A DNA stretch of 60,435 nucleotides. Origin: Zygnema cylindricum (Eukaryota > Streptophyta > Zygnematophyceae > Zygnematales > Zygnemataceae). Location of the stretch: NCBI GenBank assembly GCA_037447655.1, contig JBBHKE010003282.1, forward strand, positions 1 to 60,435, in the 5' to 3' direction. The notes below the pieces were generated by a model that saw only the letters and a list, made by a program, of their open reading frames with translations, was not told the origin of the DNA and made no database searches. Made by a program: the position numbers and the translations under genes. Positions within the stretch are counted from its first letter, which is position 1. Each line of letters starts with the position of its first letter. Of this stretch, positions 30,533 through 42,634 are shown in pieces.

Positions 30533-31161
30533 ATATAAACTAGTTGAGTCTTTTAGTATGCACGAAATAAATGTACCGGAAATTTGTTATTTTGAACGGC
30601 TAACATTAAAAGCCGGTTTCGATCCGACGGCCCTCATCATCGCCGAGATCCCGGAATAATCGCATTGCAGTTTTTGGACGTGACATGACCTGTCGACACG
30701 TGTCAAGATACCATTGGGAAGGGGGAAACCCGGGGAGCGCGAGGACAAGTGTGAAGGAGACAGATGTCCACTCCATGGCCTTGTAGTACACAGGCCGTAT
30801 AGAAAGTACATCGGCCCTAGTACCTATTTGTACTCTATAATCTTCTGATTGGTTCGTACATCAGTAGATAGGGGTTGTGAGAGGGTTTTAGGACTTAGAG
30901 GATTGTGGAGGTAGACGCCTCTCTCCCAACAAGCTTGTATAAAAATTGACATCTTTGCCACTTGATAATTATTCGCCCGGTTGGGCATTTTCAGTGATTC
31001 TTTTTGCTGTGGACTCATGTGACTCCAGACTACATAGGGGTGCAGTTTGATTTTCTACTTTCTTTCTTGGGTAGTAGCTGTTCTATGTGAAAGTGGGTTA
31101 GCGATAAACTACCTAGAGGCTTCGTGAATTTTGTAGTCCAAACGGGGGACACAAAATTGCA

Positions 31162-31176
31162 CGTTATGGGCCTAAC
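31162..31176 (+). promoter_or_regulatory. Primer-binding site of D
   Basis: CGTTATGGGCCTAAC after the LTR end ATTGCA. The first base and the distal part are diverged from the iMet anticodon complement. Confidence 0.6.
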
Positions 31177-34100
31177 CTCTAGGGTGCCCAAATTAAACGG
31201 ATCATGGTTCATTTACTGGGAAACCATGATGACAAGGGCATTGTGTGAAAAACGATACTGGGGTATTGTTAGTGGACAAGTGAAATGTCGATCTCGAGAA
31301 CTCCACCTAGGTTTGGAGCAGTGAGGTTTTCTGCAAAAGCATTTGCTCCAACGGAAGAGATAGTTGATGGGGATAGCAGTGTGTCCAAAAAGGGGGAAAG
31401 GAAAGGTGATACCTCTCACCCCTATCGCCACGGCACCCGGAGCGGTGGCCGTAAAGATTGAGGAAAATGATATTCAAATGTGGGAGTACACCAACATGAC
31501 TGCCAGGCATTTCATTTTGAGGTACCTCACTCAAGCTTTGGCGACCTGTCATGTTCACATCTTCATGGCTGAGGAGTTGTGGATGACTTTAGTGGAGATT
31601 TACAGAGCTGGTACCATTTAGGAGCTCTAGCTGGTTGAGCAAAGGTTGACGAGTTATACTTACAAAGGACGAAAGATGTTAGACTCTTGTAATGATCTCC
31701 CTTGTTTGTACATTGAGATGGAAAGTGCCGGATCGACAATCATAATGAAGTTGAAAGTTAACAATGTTATCATGAAGTTGCCAGAGGAGTATGAAAACAT
31801 AGTGAACCGAGTGCAAAAAATGGATGTTAGTTCTTGGAAGTGGAACACTGTGGTCCGAATGATACTCGTGCAGGAGAACACCATCGAGATCCGCAGAGGA
31901 GGAAAGAGCGTTCAAGCTCTAGCTACCGGAACAGACCGGTGGAGGAAGGATTCGAAGAAGCTGTACAACAACTTCAAAGGGGATCAATCAAGAGATCTCA
32001 TGCCTCGAAAGGGTCTTTGCCATTTTTGTAAAAAGCCGAGACACTTCATAGCTGATTGCATCAAGCTGTCGGAGCTGAGGCTCCAAAAAAATCGTGAACG
32101 GGGTTGTTCCGGAGGGAAAAAGAAGACACTTGTGGTCACACGAGTTAAAGGAGAGACGGAGGAGGACGAATCTTATTCTTTGGAGGATGGGGAGCTTCTC
32201 CTTAACAAGAATTTGGAGGAGAAGGAGATTCCTCGGAAACAGAAGTGTGCTTTTGGAGCCATTCGGGAAGCTCCAGAGGAAGGATGGATCATTGATTCAG
32301 GTGCATCCATGCATATATGCCGTGACAGCCACCTCTTCACTAAGCTAAGAAAGATCCCTACTGAAATAGAGTATGGGGATGGGAGAGTAGTTACCACAGA
32401 TCTAGTGGGCTCGGTAGATCTGAAAGTTTTAGTGGAGGGTAAGACTTATATACTCACCTTCTCAGATGTGCTCTACATTCCTCAGTTGAGTAAACATCTT
32501 GTGTCTACTTTTGTATTAGATGAAAAGGATTTTGATACCTTCACTAGAAAGGGAGTCTTTACCACTAAGTACACAGATGAAGTCTACTTTACAACAAATA
32601 AGGGTAGCCAAAGAATGTTTAGGCTTAACCTGAGTAATGAAAAGAAGAGTGCTTACTATGGTGGTGTCCCGAGCTTGATGATCTGGCATAAGCGGTTGGG
32701 GCATGTGCATTTTGATAAGCTGAGGGAAATGATGAAGCTGGGTGTAGTAAAAGGCATTTAGTTTGGGGATAATAAAATGATGGATGATTGTAGTGGCTGT
32801 GCCCAAGGTAAGGCTCACAGACTCCCCTTTCCCAAAACTGCCACGTATAAAGGTGATAAAGTACTAGATCTGGTCCACACAGATATCTAGGGACCAGCAA
32901 GAGTACCTTCAGTTCGGGGGAAGAGGTATATGCTGACAATTACTGATGATTGGTCTAGATATTCTAGAGTCTTCTTCTGAAAAACAAAGTTTGAAACAGT
33001 AAAGTACTTCAAAGAATACCAAGCCTGGAGTGAGAAGTTGCACGGAACCCCCATTAAGCGAATAAGGAGTGATAATGAGGGAGAGTACACCTCCAACCAG
33101 TTTGAGGAATACTTGAGAGATTAGAGAGTTCAGTATCAAAAAACTATACCGAATAATCCAGAACAAAATGGGGTAGCAGAAAGTTTGAACCGGACTTTGG
33201 GAGATAGTGTGTGTAGTATGTTGACAGATAAGAAAATAGGAAGAAGATTTTGGGTAGAGGCCATGAATTGTGCTAATTACATTAAGAATAGAGTCCTCAC
33301 TACATCCGTTAAAGGAATGACACCTTATGGGAGATGGGTTGGAAAGAAACCGGATATTTCTCACTTGAAAGTATTCGGTAGTCAAGTTTACAGTCTTAAC
33401 ACAGATAAGAAAAACTAGAAACTAGATGTTGAAGGGAAATCGGGATATTTTGTGGGATATGATGAGGATGTCAAAAGATATAAAGTCTATGACATGGCTA
33501 AACAAGATATCATTCTGGTTAAACATCTAGTTGTCATGGATGAAGGAAAGTCATTTGATCCCTTTAAATACACTAAGAAAATCCGAATCAGTTTTGAGTC
33601 CGAGAGTGAGGAAGACTTAGATATTCCCAGAAGGGACGTAAGTGAAAACGTGATTGCAGATTCAGGGGAGATCCATGATGGGGGAGATATATCGGAATCT
33701 CCTCACATTTCTGCACACTTTGGGGAGTGAGAGGAAGATGAGCCAGAACTGGCTTCCAGGAATAGCGGAGCCGATGAGACAGTAAGGGGTAACCCGAGAT
33801 TTCCCTCTATTCTAGCTTCAAACTTTGAGGGAGGACTGAGGAGCAGCAAAAGACTACAAGAAAAATAGGCTGCTCACAAGGTAACGAAGTTATCTCATCC
33901 TGATGAGCCTCAGTCATACTCGGAGGCAATGGACATTTCGGAGGAAGAGCGATGGGTCAGAGCCATAAATGATGAGATGACTTCCATCATCGAAGCTAAT
34001 ACTTGGGAGCTGGTGGATATTCCTCCAGACAGAAAAAACCTATCGGGTGCAAATGGGTATTTAAATTGAAACTGAACCCAGATAATACCATTGAGAGATA

Positions 34101-34297
34101 TAAGGCTCGGTTGGTAGCAAAGGGGTTCACCCAAAAAGAGGGGATAGATTATAAGGAGACTTTTGCTCCGGTGGTTCGGTTCCCAGCTGTCACGATTCTC
34201 TTTAGTCTAGCTGCAGCGGAAGACATAGAAATATACCACATGAATTTCAAGACCGCTTTCCTCAACAGTGAACTAGAGGAAAAAATCTTCATGCGAC

Positions 34298-35477
34298 TGA
34301 AACTGAGTTTCAGACCTCCATATGTCCTCAGAGTGGACAGCTTCCAAGAAGCCTCTAGGATTACCCTGATCCCTTTGTGTTTCAGCAAGAACAACTGCCA
34401 CCCTGGCAGACAAAAACTCTGACCAACTTCACCCTTGTGAAGGCAAGACTCCCCTGAGTCGATAGCAAAAAAAATCTCTGAATTTGCTCCCCTGAGCAGT
34501 TAGTTATAGAGGGTCAAAGTTGACCTTTTGTACAGATGCTCACTGGGAGAGAGGGTCCTATCTCCTAATTTTTCTAAGTCCTATCTCTCTCACACACTCT
34601 ATCTACTGATGTACGGAGCTAATCAAATTACTCCTCCGTACACAAAAGTACAGCTGCCGGTGTACTTTTTGTACGAACATTGTACGACATGCCCTAAATG
34701 TTGACACGTGGTATATCTGGATTCCCTCCCTTAATCCTTAGAGATGCCGCAATCCTATGTTAGTCCGCCACGTGTCATCCGATGTGGCGATGACCACAAA
34801 CCGCCGACATTCTCTTCCGCGATCTCGGCGTTTAATTTTGGCCGTCCGATTAAATTCACATTTAATCGTAGCCGTAAATGAAATTACATAAAACTGAGTG
34901 TATAGTTTTCATATCATTTGTTCCTAATGAATCAAATTCACTAAGTCCTACTTCTATACACCGAAACTACACTAAGCTGTACGGAGGCATTCCAGCCGTA
35001 CATATAACATTCTAACACAACAAATAGTGTGAGTATACCTGTGTACTGAAGGTATGTCATAAACCACATTCTCAACACTAAATAACTAATTCACTACAGA
35101 CAAAATTCTATTCTACCAAATATTTACATCGAAGTTCAGACAACGTAAAGTGATAGTGATCTAGTCACGCCTCGTCATTATTTGTTGGTGGAGGCTGTCA
35201 CCCGTCCGATTAGACGATTTGACACCGTAGAACTGACTTCACAAAGTCTCGTGGTCCTGCCGAATTTCCGTACGTCCACGGAGGACATACTCACGCATTT
35301 CTCTCAAGTGACGACGCGTGTCCCAAGTGTGAATGAACCGTGAACTCCCAACTTCACTCTCACACTAATTTCGGTAACCACTGAACCCAACTCAACCAAA
35401 AATAGCTTAAGTCCTGAATAGCTCTCTCTCCCTTACAGCTGAGGCATAGAGAGGACTAAAGCTTTCTAAAAACAACA
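34298..35477 (-). repeat. A3 3' LTR, chimeric (1180 bp)
   Basis: On the minus strand its first part (35477 to about 34885) begins TGTTGTTTTTAGAAAGC and resembles the C1/C2 solo LTRs (GTCC..., CTACGGAGG-type block near 34990). From about 34880 to 34298 it is A-type (GTAGCCG, hairpin row, GAGGTCTGAAACTC). The 5' LTR of the same insertion is A-type throughout. Confidence 0.7.
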
Positions 35478-35479
35478 CT

Positions 35480-37891
35480 TTCTTCCATAACTACTAGATG
35501 CTTTACTAAGATTATATCTTCACTTTTTAGATCATAAACTCTATATCCTTTTACATCTTCATTATATCATAATAAGTATCCCGGTTTTCCTTTAGGATCT
35601 AGCTTCTAATTAGATCGATCTGTATCTAGACTGAATACTTGACTGCCGAAATTCTATAAGTGAGATATGTCTGGTTTCCGGCCTGTCCATCTCTCATAAG
35701 GTGTTTGATCTTTTATAGCTGAAGTAATAACTTTATTTTTGAGGTAATTAGCACAGTTCATTGCTTCTGCCCAAAACCTTTTTCCTATCTTCTTATCTGA
35801 CAACATACTTCTAGCACTATCACTTAGTGTACTATATAACCTTTCAGCTACCCCATTCTGTTCTAGGTTTTCTGGAACTATCTTTTGGTGTTAGACCCCA
35901 TCTTCCCTAAGAAAATCCTCAAACTGGTTAGAAGTATACTCTCCACAATTGTCACCCCTTATTCTCTTGATTGGAGTTTCATGGAGTTTTTCGCTCCATG
36001 CTTTATATTGTCTAAAACAATCCTGAGCTTTGGACTTGTTTTCTAAAAAATACACTCGAGAATACCGAGACCAATCATTAGTGATAATCATCATAAATCT
36101 CTTCCCCCCCGGTGAGGGCACTTTAGTCTGTCCCCAAATATCTGTGTGTACTAGATCTAGAATTTTTTGTCCCTTATAGGTGGGTGTTTTAGGAGAGGGT
36201 AATCCATGTGCTTTACCTTGAGCACATCCACTACAATCAGTTATATTTTCACTCTCACTAAAGTGAATCCCTTCCACCACTCCCATTTTTTTCATCTCTC
36301 CTAACTTATCTAGATTTACATGCCCAAGCCTCATATGCCACATCATAATATCAATAACACCAGCATAATAAAGTTTCTTCGTTTCATTACTTAAAATCAG
36401 CCTAAACATCCCATGGCTACCTTTTTCAGCAATGAAATAGACATTCTTCTCAAAACAAGCAGTAAAGACTCCTTCCCTAGTGCTAGTAAAAAAAACCCTT
36501 ATCATCTAATATAGATGAAGAGATGAGGTTTTTGTTCAGCTCCGGAATAAACAATACATCGGAGAATTTTACCATGGATGTCTTTCCTTGTACTAAGACT
36601 TTCAGATCTACCGATCCAACAAGAGAAGTGGTGACTATCCTCCCATCCCCGTACTCTATCTCTACGGTGGGAATCTTTCTTATCTTAGTGAACAGGTGCC
36701 TATCCTTACACATGTGCATGGAGGCACCTGAATCTATAATCCAGCCTGCTTCACCTTTTAATCCACCGTAAGCACATTTCTGCCTTCGTGGAATTTCGAC
36801 CTCTTTTTTCGCCTCCAACCCATCATTCAAAAAGAGCTCATCGTCATCGTCCTCGGATTTCGCCTCATGTACCTGTGTCACAAGGGCCTTTTTCTTTCCT
36901 CTCGAGGTACCATTGGTCTGCCCCTCCTTTAACCGAAGCTCGGTTAGCTTAGTGCACTCTGCCATATAGTGCCCCGGTTTCTTGCAAAAATGACATAAAC
37001 CTTTGGGAGCCCTTGGCCCAAACTCGTTGGCGTGATTTTTCTGCTCCTTTCCCCCATAGTTTCTTACAGGTTTCCAGGAATCCTTGTTCCTCTATTCGAT
37101 CGAAGTTGCCACGGCTTGGCCACTCTTTCCTCCCCTTTGGATCTCAATCGTATTCTCCCGAATGAGAATCATCCCTACCACTGAGTTTAATATCCATCTT
37201 GAGGCCGGCAAGTCCTGCACACGGTTGACTATGTTCTCGAACTCATCGGGTAACTTCATCAGTAAACAGTTAACCTTTTTTTTTTCACCAAAATCTTTTC
37301 TCGCACTCTCTAGCTCCATGAAGAGTGTAGCAAGCTCATTGCAAAAATCCACCATTTTTCCCCCTTTGTATACATATTCTTTAACTTTTTGATCAACCAA
37401 CTGTTGTTGCTGAATCGTACCACTTCGTTACATCTCTATGAGAGCCATCCATAGATCTGATGCCCCTTCTACCTGTAAATGAGGACATGGAAGTCCTTGA
37501 GTAAGATGCGTAGGATGAAGTGCTTTGCCGCCATATTGTTGAAATCCCAGGTTTGGGTATCATTCTCCTCGTTCCTCGGAATAGGTGACATGAATGCTGA
37601 AGCAGTTGCTATTGGTGTGGTGGTCTCCTTCTCCGCTCCTTTTTCCACCACCTCTCCTTTCTTTTTCTCCTCTGTTGAAGATGGACGTGCTTTCTTTGTG
37701 AATCTGCTTCCTTCAAACCCTGGAGGAATTCCAAGACTTTATGGACGCCCCTATCGTCCACTCACTATCCCCCAAAACCTTTTTTCGCATAGAGCTCCTA
37801 TTATCATACTTTCCCAGTATATGAAGCTAGTTCCATTAAATATTAGTACCCTAGAGGGTGAGCCCATAACCTGAAACTCTGAGACTTCTAT
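35480..37891 (-). pseudogene. A3 gag to integrase hinge, truncated
   Basis: Minus strand. The Gag start codon in the 5' LTR has become ATA (37891-37889). Gag pieces, a CCHC knuckle (about 36953-37000), protease WIIDSGASMHMC (about 36715-36750), pre-integrase (HMRLGHVNLDKL; CSGCAQGKAHGLP), integrase (HTDIWGQTKVP; IRGDNCGEY) and the hinge (GYDEDVKGYRVYD-like, about 35520-35600) are recognisable. The best open blocks are 36483-36965 and 35891-36505. The sequence then ends at an abrupt junction with TGTTG of the 3' LTR after the KHLVVMEE-like codons. Confidence 0.83.
37857..37871 (-). promoter_or_regulatory. Primer-binding site of A3
   Basis: GGTTATGGGCTCACC on the minus strand. It differs from the A1 site at one base (C to T). 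Confidence 0.75.
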
Positions 37892-38927
37892 AAGTCCTCA
37901 AAGTGGACATCTTCCAAGAAGCCCCTAGGATAATCGTGACCCCTTTGTGTTTCAGCAAGAGCAACTGCCACCTTGGCAGACAAAAACTCTGACCAACTTC
38001 ACCCTTGTGAAGGCAAGACTCCGATGAGTTGATAGCAAAAAGAATCTCTGAATTTGCTCTGCTGAGCAGTAAGTTATGGAGGGTCAAAGTTGACCTTTTG
38101 TATAGAAGCTTTCTAGGAGAGAGGGTCCTATCTCCTAATTTTTCTAAGTCGTATCTCTCTCATACTCTCTATCTACTGATGTACGGAGCCAATCAGATTA
38201 CTCCTCCGTACACAAAAGTACCGCTGCCGGTGTACTTTCTGTACGGACATTGTACGACATGCCCTAAATGTCGACACATGGTATATCCGGATTCGCTCCC
38301 TTAATCCCCGGAGATGTCGCGATCCAATGTTAGTCCGCCACGTGTCATCTGATATGGGGATGACAAAAAACCGCCAAAATTCTCTTCCGCGATCTCCGCG
38401 CTTAATTTCGGCTGTCCGATTAACATCACATTTAATCGTAGCCGTAATAAATACATGCGCGGTATTTGTTTCGCTAAAGAAATAAATGCGCGATATTCAT
38501 TTCTTATCTGTACCGTAATCTGTACTTTTACATTACTGGATCTATGTCTCCCGTAAAACTATTTCAGTTAAATGAACTATCCTACGTATGGATGTTTAAT
38601 TAATTATCAAACCCTACACTACGTAACACTATCTCTATACCTAACGGTTAAAGCAACTGGCTACTGACTGATTACCGGCTGGCAGGTTCCAGGATCAAAT
38701 CCTGGAGCTGTCACATATAATTTTAGTAAATAAACCCCTTCTAATATTTATATCCCGTAAACCTCTGGATAGCCTAGGTAGCCATGGCTCTAGCTTCCTC
38801 TCCAATTTCTCAGTGTCCGCGACAAGTTTGAGAGTTTGGAGAGAGAAGTTAGAGGTAGACTGCCTCGGCTTCTTTCTATATTTCTATTCAGACCTAGAAA
38901 ATACTTTAAAAAGACCATATTTCTACA
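37872..38927 (-). repeat. A3 5' LTR (1056 bp)
   Basis: On the minus strand it starts TGTAGAAATATGG and ends AGTTTCA. It contains AGCCATGGCT (about 38780) and the tRNA-like segment at 38641-38712 (on the plus strand GGCAGGTTCCAGGATCAAAT, the best B-box match of the A family). Confidence 0.88.
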
Positions 38928-40113
38928 GCGACAACTAGAGGGATTTATAGAGGAAAGAGAAGAGAGCAAAGTCTGCAGGCTCATAAAGTCCTTATATGGA
39001 CTGAAGCAGGCTCCTAGACAATGGAAGAAGAAACTAGATGAGTTTCTCACCGGTGTGTGATATATTTGGATCAGTTCTGACCATTCTATTTATATGTTTG
39101 AGGATGAGAATGGTGTAATTTTTATTGCAATTAGTATATGGAAAAGATCAATAAGTTAAAGAAAAATCTTAGAAGCAGATTTGACATGAAGGATTTAGGG
39201 GAAGCTAAACATATCTTGGGGATTCAAATGGAAAGAGATAGAGGGAAGAGAATAATCAGACTTACCCAGAAGGAAGCTATCGGATATATGCTTAAGAAAT
39301 TTCAGATGGAAAAGGCAAACAGTTATACCACTCCCATGGACTTGAAGAAAGTATGTGATGTGAGTATAGAAGGAGGAGTGATGATACTAGATGATCAGAT
39401 GAGTCTAGAAGAGAGACAGTTTATGATGTCCATTCCTTACAGAAAGGTTGTAGGAAGCTTCATTTACTTTAACAATTGTACCAAACCGGACAACGCGACA
39501 ACAGTAGGAGTCCTCAATAGGAGTCCTAATGATCCTAGGAAGAGAGACTGGGAGGAAGCCAAGAGAGTCATGAGATACTTGGTGGGAATCATGAATTTAT
39601 GGTTACATTTGGGAGGGGAGCACACTGACATCACTACTTGGAGTGATGCCAATTATGGGGATACACCTATGAGAAGATGCACTTCTGGGTATGTGTTATA
39701 TGTGGGGGAAGATGCTTGCTGTTGGAGCAGCAAGCAACAAAAGGTGGTTGCTCAGTCCACTATGGAGGCTGAGTATATGGCCTCCTGTTCTGCTGTGAAA
39801 GAGCTGATGTGGGTCAAGTCTTTATTGCAAAAACTGGGTTATATGAAGAAGGGAGGACATGATGTGTTTTGTAATAATTAGGTTGCAATTGCAACCAATC
39901 CAAAACATCATTTTAAGGCTAAGCATATGAATATAAGATTGAGTTTTGTGAGGGAAAAGGTTGAAAACAAAATTGTGAATCTTGTGTATAGAGGTGAGGG
40001 GGAAATGGTAGCTGATATGATGACAAAGCTTGTGCCCTCTCCTAAGTTAAAATACAACAAAGAAAAGTGTGGGTTAAAAGAGAAACTAAAATTAGACTAA
40101 AAAATAAGGGGAG

Positions 40114-41116
40114 TGTTAAAATCACTAGATTAAGGGGAGATAATTTTTAGGTCTTAATTGATTAGAATAGATAAAAGAAAAAACGTAGGCAGCCTGTCTC
40201 CATCTTCTCTCTCTAGCCCCCATACTTGTTGTAGTCACTGAAAGAGAGAGAGGGTGGTGGAGCCATGGCTGCCTCAGCTCTTTAGGCAGGACTAAAGAGT
40301 GACCTAAATCACTCTCAACAAAAAGGTTGAGTTTGGTAGGACTCGAACCTCCGACCGACAGAGCGAGGCGTAGCCGTCAGCTCTTACTGGTCTGTCATAG
40401 TAGTCCGTTAGGATACATAGGGTTTGATAGCTATTTAAACATTAGCTAGACCATTAATTCGATTAACAGAATAACAAATTGAGGACATAGAAACTAATTG
40501 AGTCTTTTAGTACACACGAAACAAATGTACCGGACATTTGTTATTTTGAACGGCTAACATTAAAAGCCGGTTTCGATCCGACGACCCTCATCATCGCCGA
40601 GATCGCGGAATAACCGCCTTGTTGGTTTTTGGACGTGACATGACCTGTCGACACGTGTCAAGATACCATTGGGAAGCAGGAAACCCAGGGAGCGCGAGGA
40701 AAAGTGTGTTGGAGACACACGTCCACTCCATAGCCTTGTCGTACACAAGTTGTACAGAAAGTACATCGACCCTAGTACCTTTGTGTATTGTACAGTCTTT
40801 GGATTGGTTTGTACATTAGTAGATAGGGGTTGTAAAAGGGGTTTAGGACTTAGAGGATTGAGGAGGTAGGCGCCTCTCTCCTAACAAGCTTGTATAAACA
40901 TTGACATCTTTGCCACTTGATAATTAATCGCCTGGTTGGGCGTTTTCAATGATTCTTTTTGCTGTGGACTCATGTGAGTCCATACTGCATAGGGGTGCAG
41001 TCAGATTGTGTACTTGCGTGCTTGGGTAGTAGCTGTTCTAGTTGAAAGTGGGTTAGTGATAAACTACGTGGAGGCTTCTTGAATTTTGTAGTCCAAACGA
41101 GGGACAAAGAATTGCA
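40114..41116 (+). repeat. D 3' LTR (1003 bp)
   Basis: Pairs with the split 5' LTR. It contains AGCCATGGCT (ATG 40265), an antisense tRNA-like segment at 40327-40401 with GGTCGGAGGTTCGAGTCC on the minus strand, and hairpins GGACTC-ATGT-GAGTCC and ACTGCA-TAGGGG-TGCAGT near 40965-41002. Confidence 0.92.
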
Positions 41117-41567
41117 ACATATTCCATTTAGCGACTTACACAACGAAAATATCATAGAAATGTGTGGTACCGCACGAAATGAACGAAACAACTTTTGATT
41201 TCAATGAACGAAATTAAATGTCGTTTCATGATCGACAGTTCGCGAAAAAAAACGGAATTTCAATGATCAACACAGAATGATGATTGTCGAAATTCAACGG
41301 TCAACACGGAACAATGACCAAAATTTTAACGGTCTACTTTTTTCGGTGCGCCGTCATATAGAACGATTGACATTAATCAGCGGAAAACGAACAGATGGTA
41401 CGCGTAAGTGTCAATATGCTGGAACGTTTTTCTGGCATTAATTTGCCAAAGTGGAGGGGATATGACACGTGGCATCATCCTATAGGATGCGCGAGACGAA
41501 TGGGACCCAATGACGACGACTTATATGCCACGCGACAGCTGAGAGTGGTGCCGAATAAATCCGTACA

Positions 41568-42634
41568 TGTAGAAATTGATGGTTTTTTTAGTATTTTCTA
41601 GGTCTAAAATAAAATGCAGAAAGAAGCCGAGGTAGTCTGACTCTAACTTGTCTCTCCAACTCCCACACTTTTTGCAGTCAATGAGAAGTTGGAGATGAAG
41701 CTAGAGCCATGGCTACCTAAGCTATCCAGAGGTTTACGGGAAATAAATTAGTTGATTTACAGATAAGTAGTTTATTTACTAAAAAGGGAGATGTTGAATC
41801 CAGGATTTGATCTTGGTACCTGCCGTCCAATAAAGTCGCTGGTAGCCGTTAAACTTACCTATTAATTATAGGACTAGAATTACATGCTATAGGGTTTGTT
41901 AGTTATTTAAATGTTACCACGTAGGATAATTCATTTAACGACAACTGTTTACGGGATACATAGATTCAGATATGTAAAAGTATTGATTACGGTATGGATA
42001 AAGAATGAGTACCGCGCATTTGTTTCTATAAATGAAACAAATACCGCGCAAGTATTTATGACGGCAACGATTAAAATCAGCATTCAATCGGACGGCTGGG
42101 AAGAATGCCGAGATCGCGGAAGAGAATTTCGCTAGTTTGTGGTCATCGCCACATCGGATGACACGTAGCACAATTACATATGATCGCGGCATCTCCGGAG
42201 ATTACGGGACCGAATCTCGTTATAACATGTGTCGTCATTTAGGCCATGTCGTACAATATTCGTACAGAAAGTACACCGGCAACTGTACTTTTGTGTATGG
42301 TAGTGTAATATGATTGGTGCGGTACATCAGAAGATAGGGTTTTAGAGAGAGGTAGGACTTAGAAAATTTGGTAGATAGGACCCTCTCTCCCAAAGAGCTT
42401 CTGGATAAAAGGTCAACTTTGATCATGCATAACTTACTGCTCAGGGGAGCAAATTCAGAGATTATTTTTGCTATCAACTTACGGGAGTCTTGCCTTCACA
42501 AAGGTGAAGGTGGTCAAAGTTTTTGTCAGCTAGGGGGGATTTTATTCTTACTGAAACGCAAAGTGGTCAGGGTTATCCTAGAGGGTTCTTGCAAGCTATC
42601 CATTCTAAGGATCTGTGGAGGTCTCAGAGTTGCA
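41568..42634 (+). repeat. A4 5' LTR (1067 bp)
   Basis: TGTAGAAATTGATGG...GAGTTGCA. ATG of the palindrome is at 41709. Hairpin CCTTCAC-AAAG-GTGAAGG is at about 42492-42510. Confidence 0.9.

Larger units (their letters stand above)
23228..31161 (+). repeat. D 5' LTR, split by B1 and C1
   Basis: Pieces 23228-23605 and 30538-31161 add up to 1002 bp, against 1003 bp for the 3' LTR. ATG of the AGCCATGGCT palindrome is at 23379. Confidence 0.88.
34298..38927 (-). mobile_element. Copia element A3, inserted in the D reverse transcriptase
   Basis: A perfect 5-bp duplication GCGAC (34293-34297, 38928-38932) lies outside the ends (TGAAAC... and ...TTTCTACA). Removing it restores the D frame (EKIFMRQLEGFIEE). 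The internal region runs from gag to the integrase-RT hinge only. RT and RNase H are deleted and the hinge is joined to an LTR that does not match the 5' LTR at its start. Confidence 0.9.
31124..40100 (+). pseudogene. D gag-pol, interrupted by A3
   Basis: Gag begins around the LTR end (HVMGLTSRVPKLNG). Then come a CCHC knuckle (CHFCKKPRHFIADC, about 32018), protease WIIDSGASMHIC (about 32283), HHCC (HKRLGHVHFDKL; CSGCAQGKAHRLPF), integrase pieces to 33420, a hinge, and RT to 34292. A3 interrupts between FM R and Q LEGFIEE, after which RT and RNase H resume at 38933 and run to 40100 (EKCGLKEK). The YVDD catalytic segment is deleted near 39130: FIAI is followed almost directly by MEKINKL. Several stops are TAG at former Trp or Gln codons (31618, 32888, 33417). 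Confidence 0.88.
23228..41116 (+). mobile_element. Copia element D, inserted in the E 5' LTR
   Basis: It is flanked by a perfect 5-bp duplication ACATA (23223-23227, 41117-41121). LTRs begin TGTTGAAATC/TGTTAAAATC and end ATTGCA. The polypurine tract AAAATAAGGGGAG precedes the 3' LTR. B1 and C1 sit in its 5' LTR and A3 in its RT. Without these it is about 6.3 kb. Confidence 0.9.
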
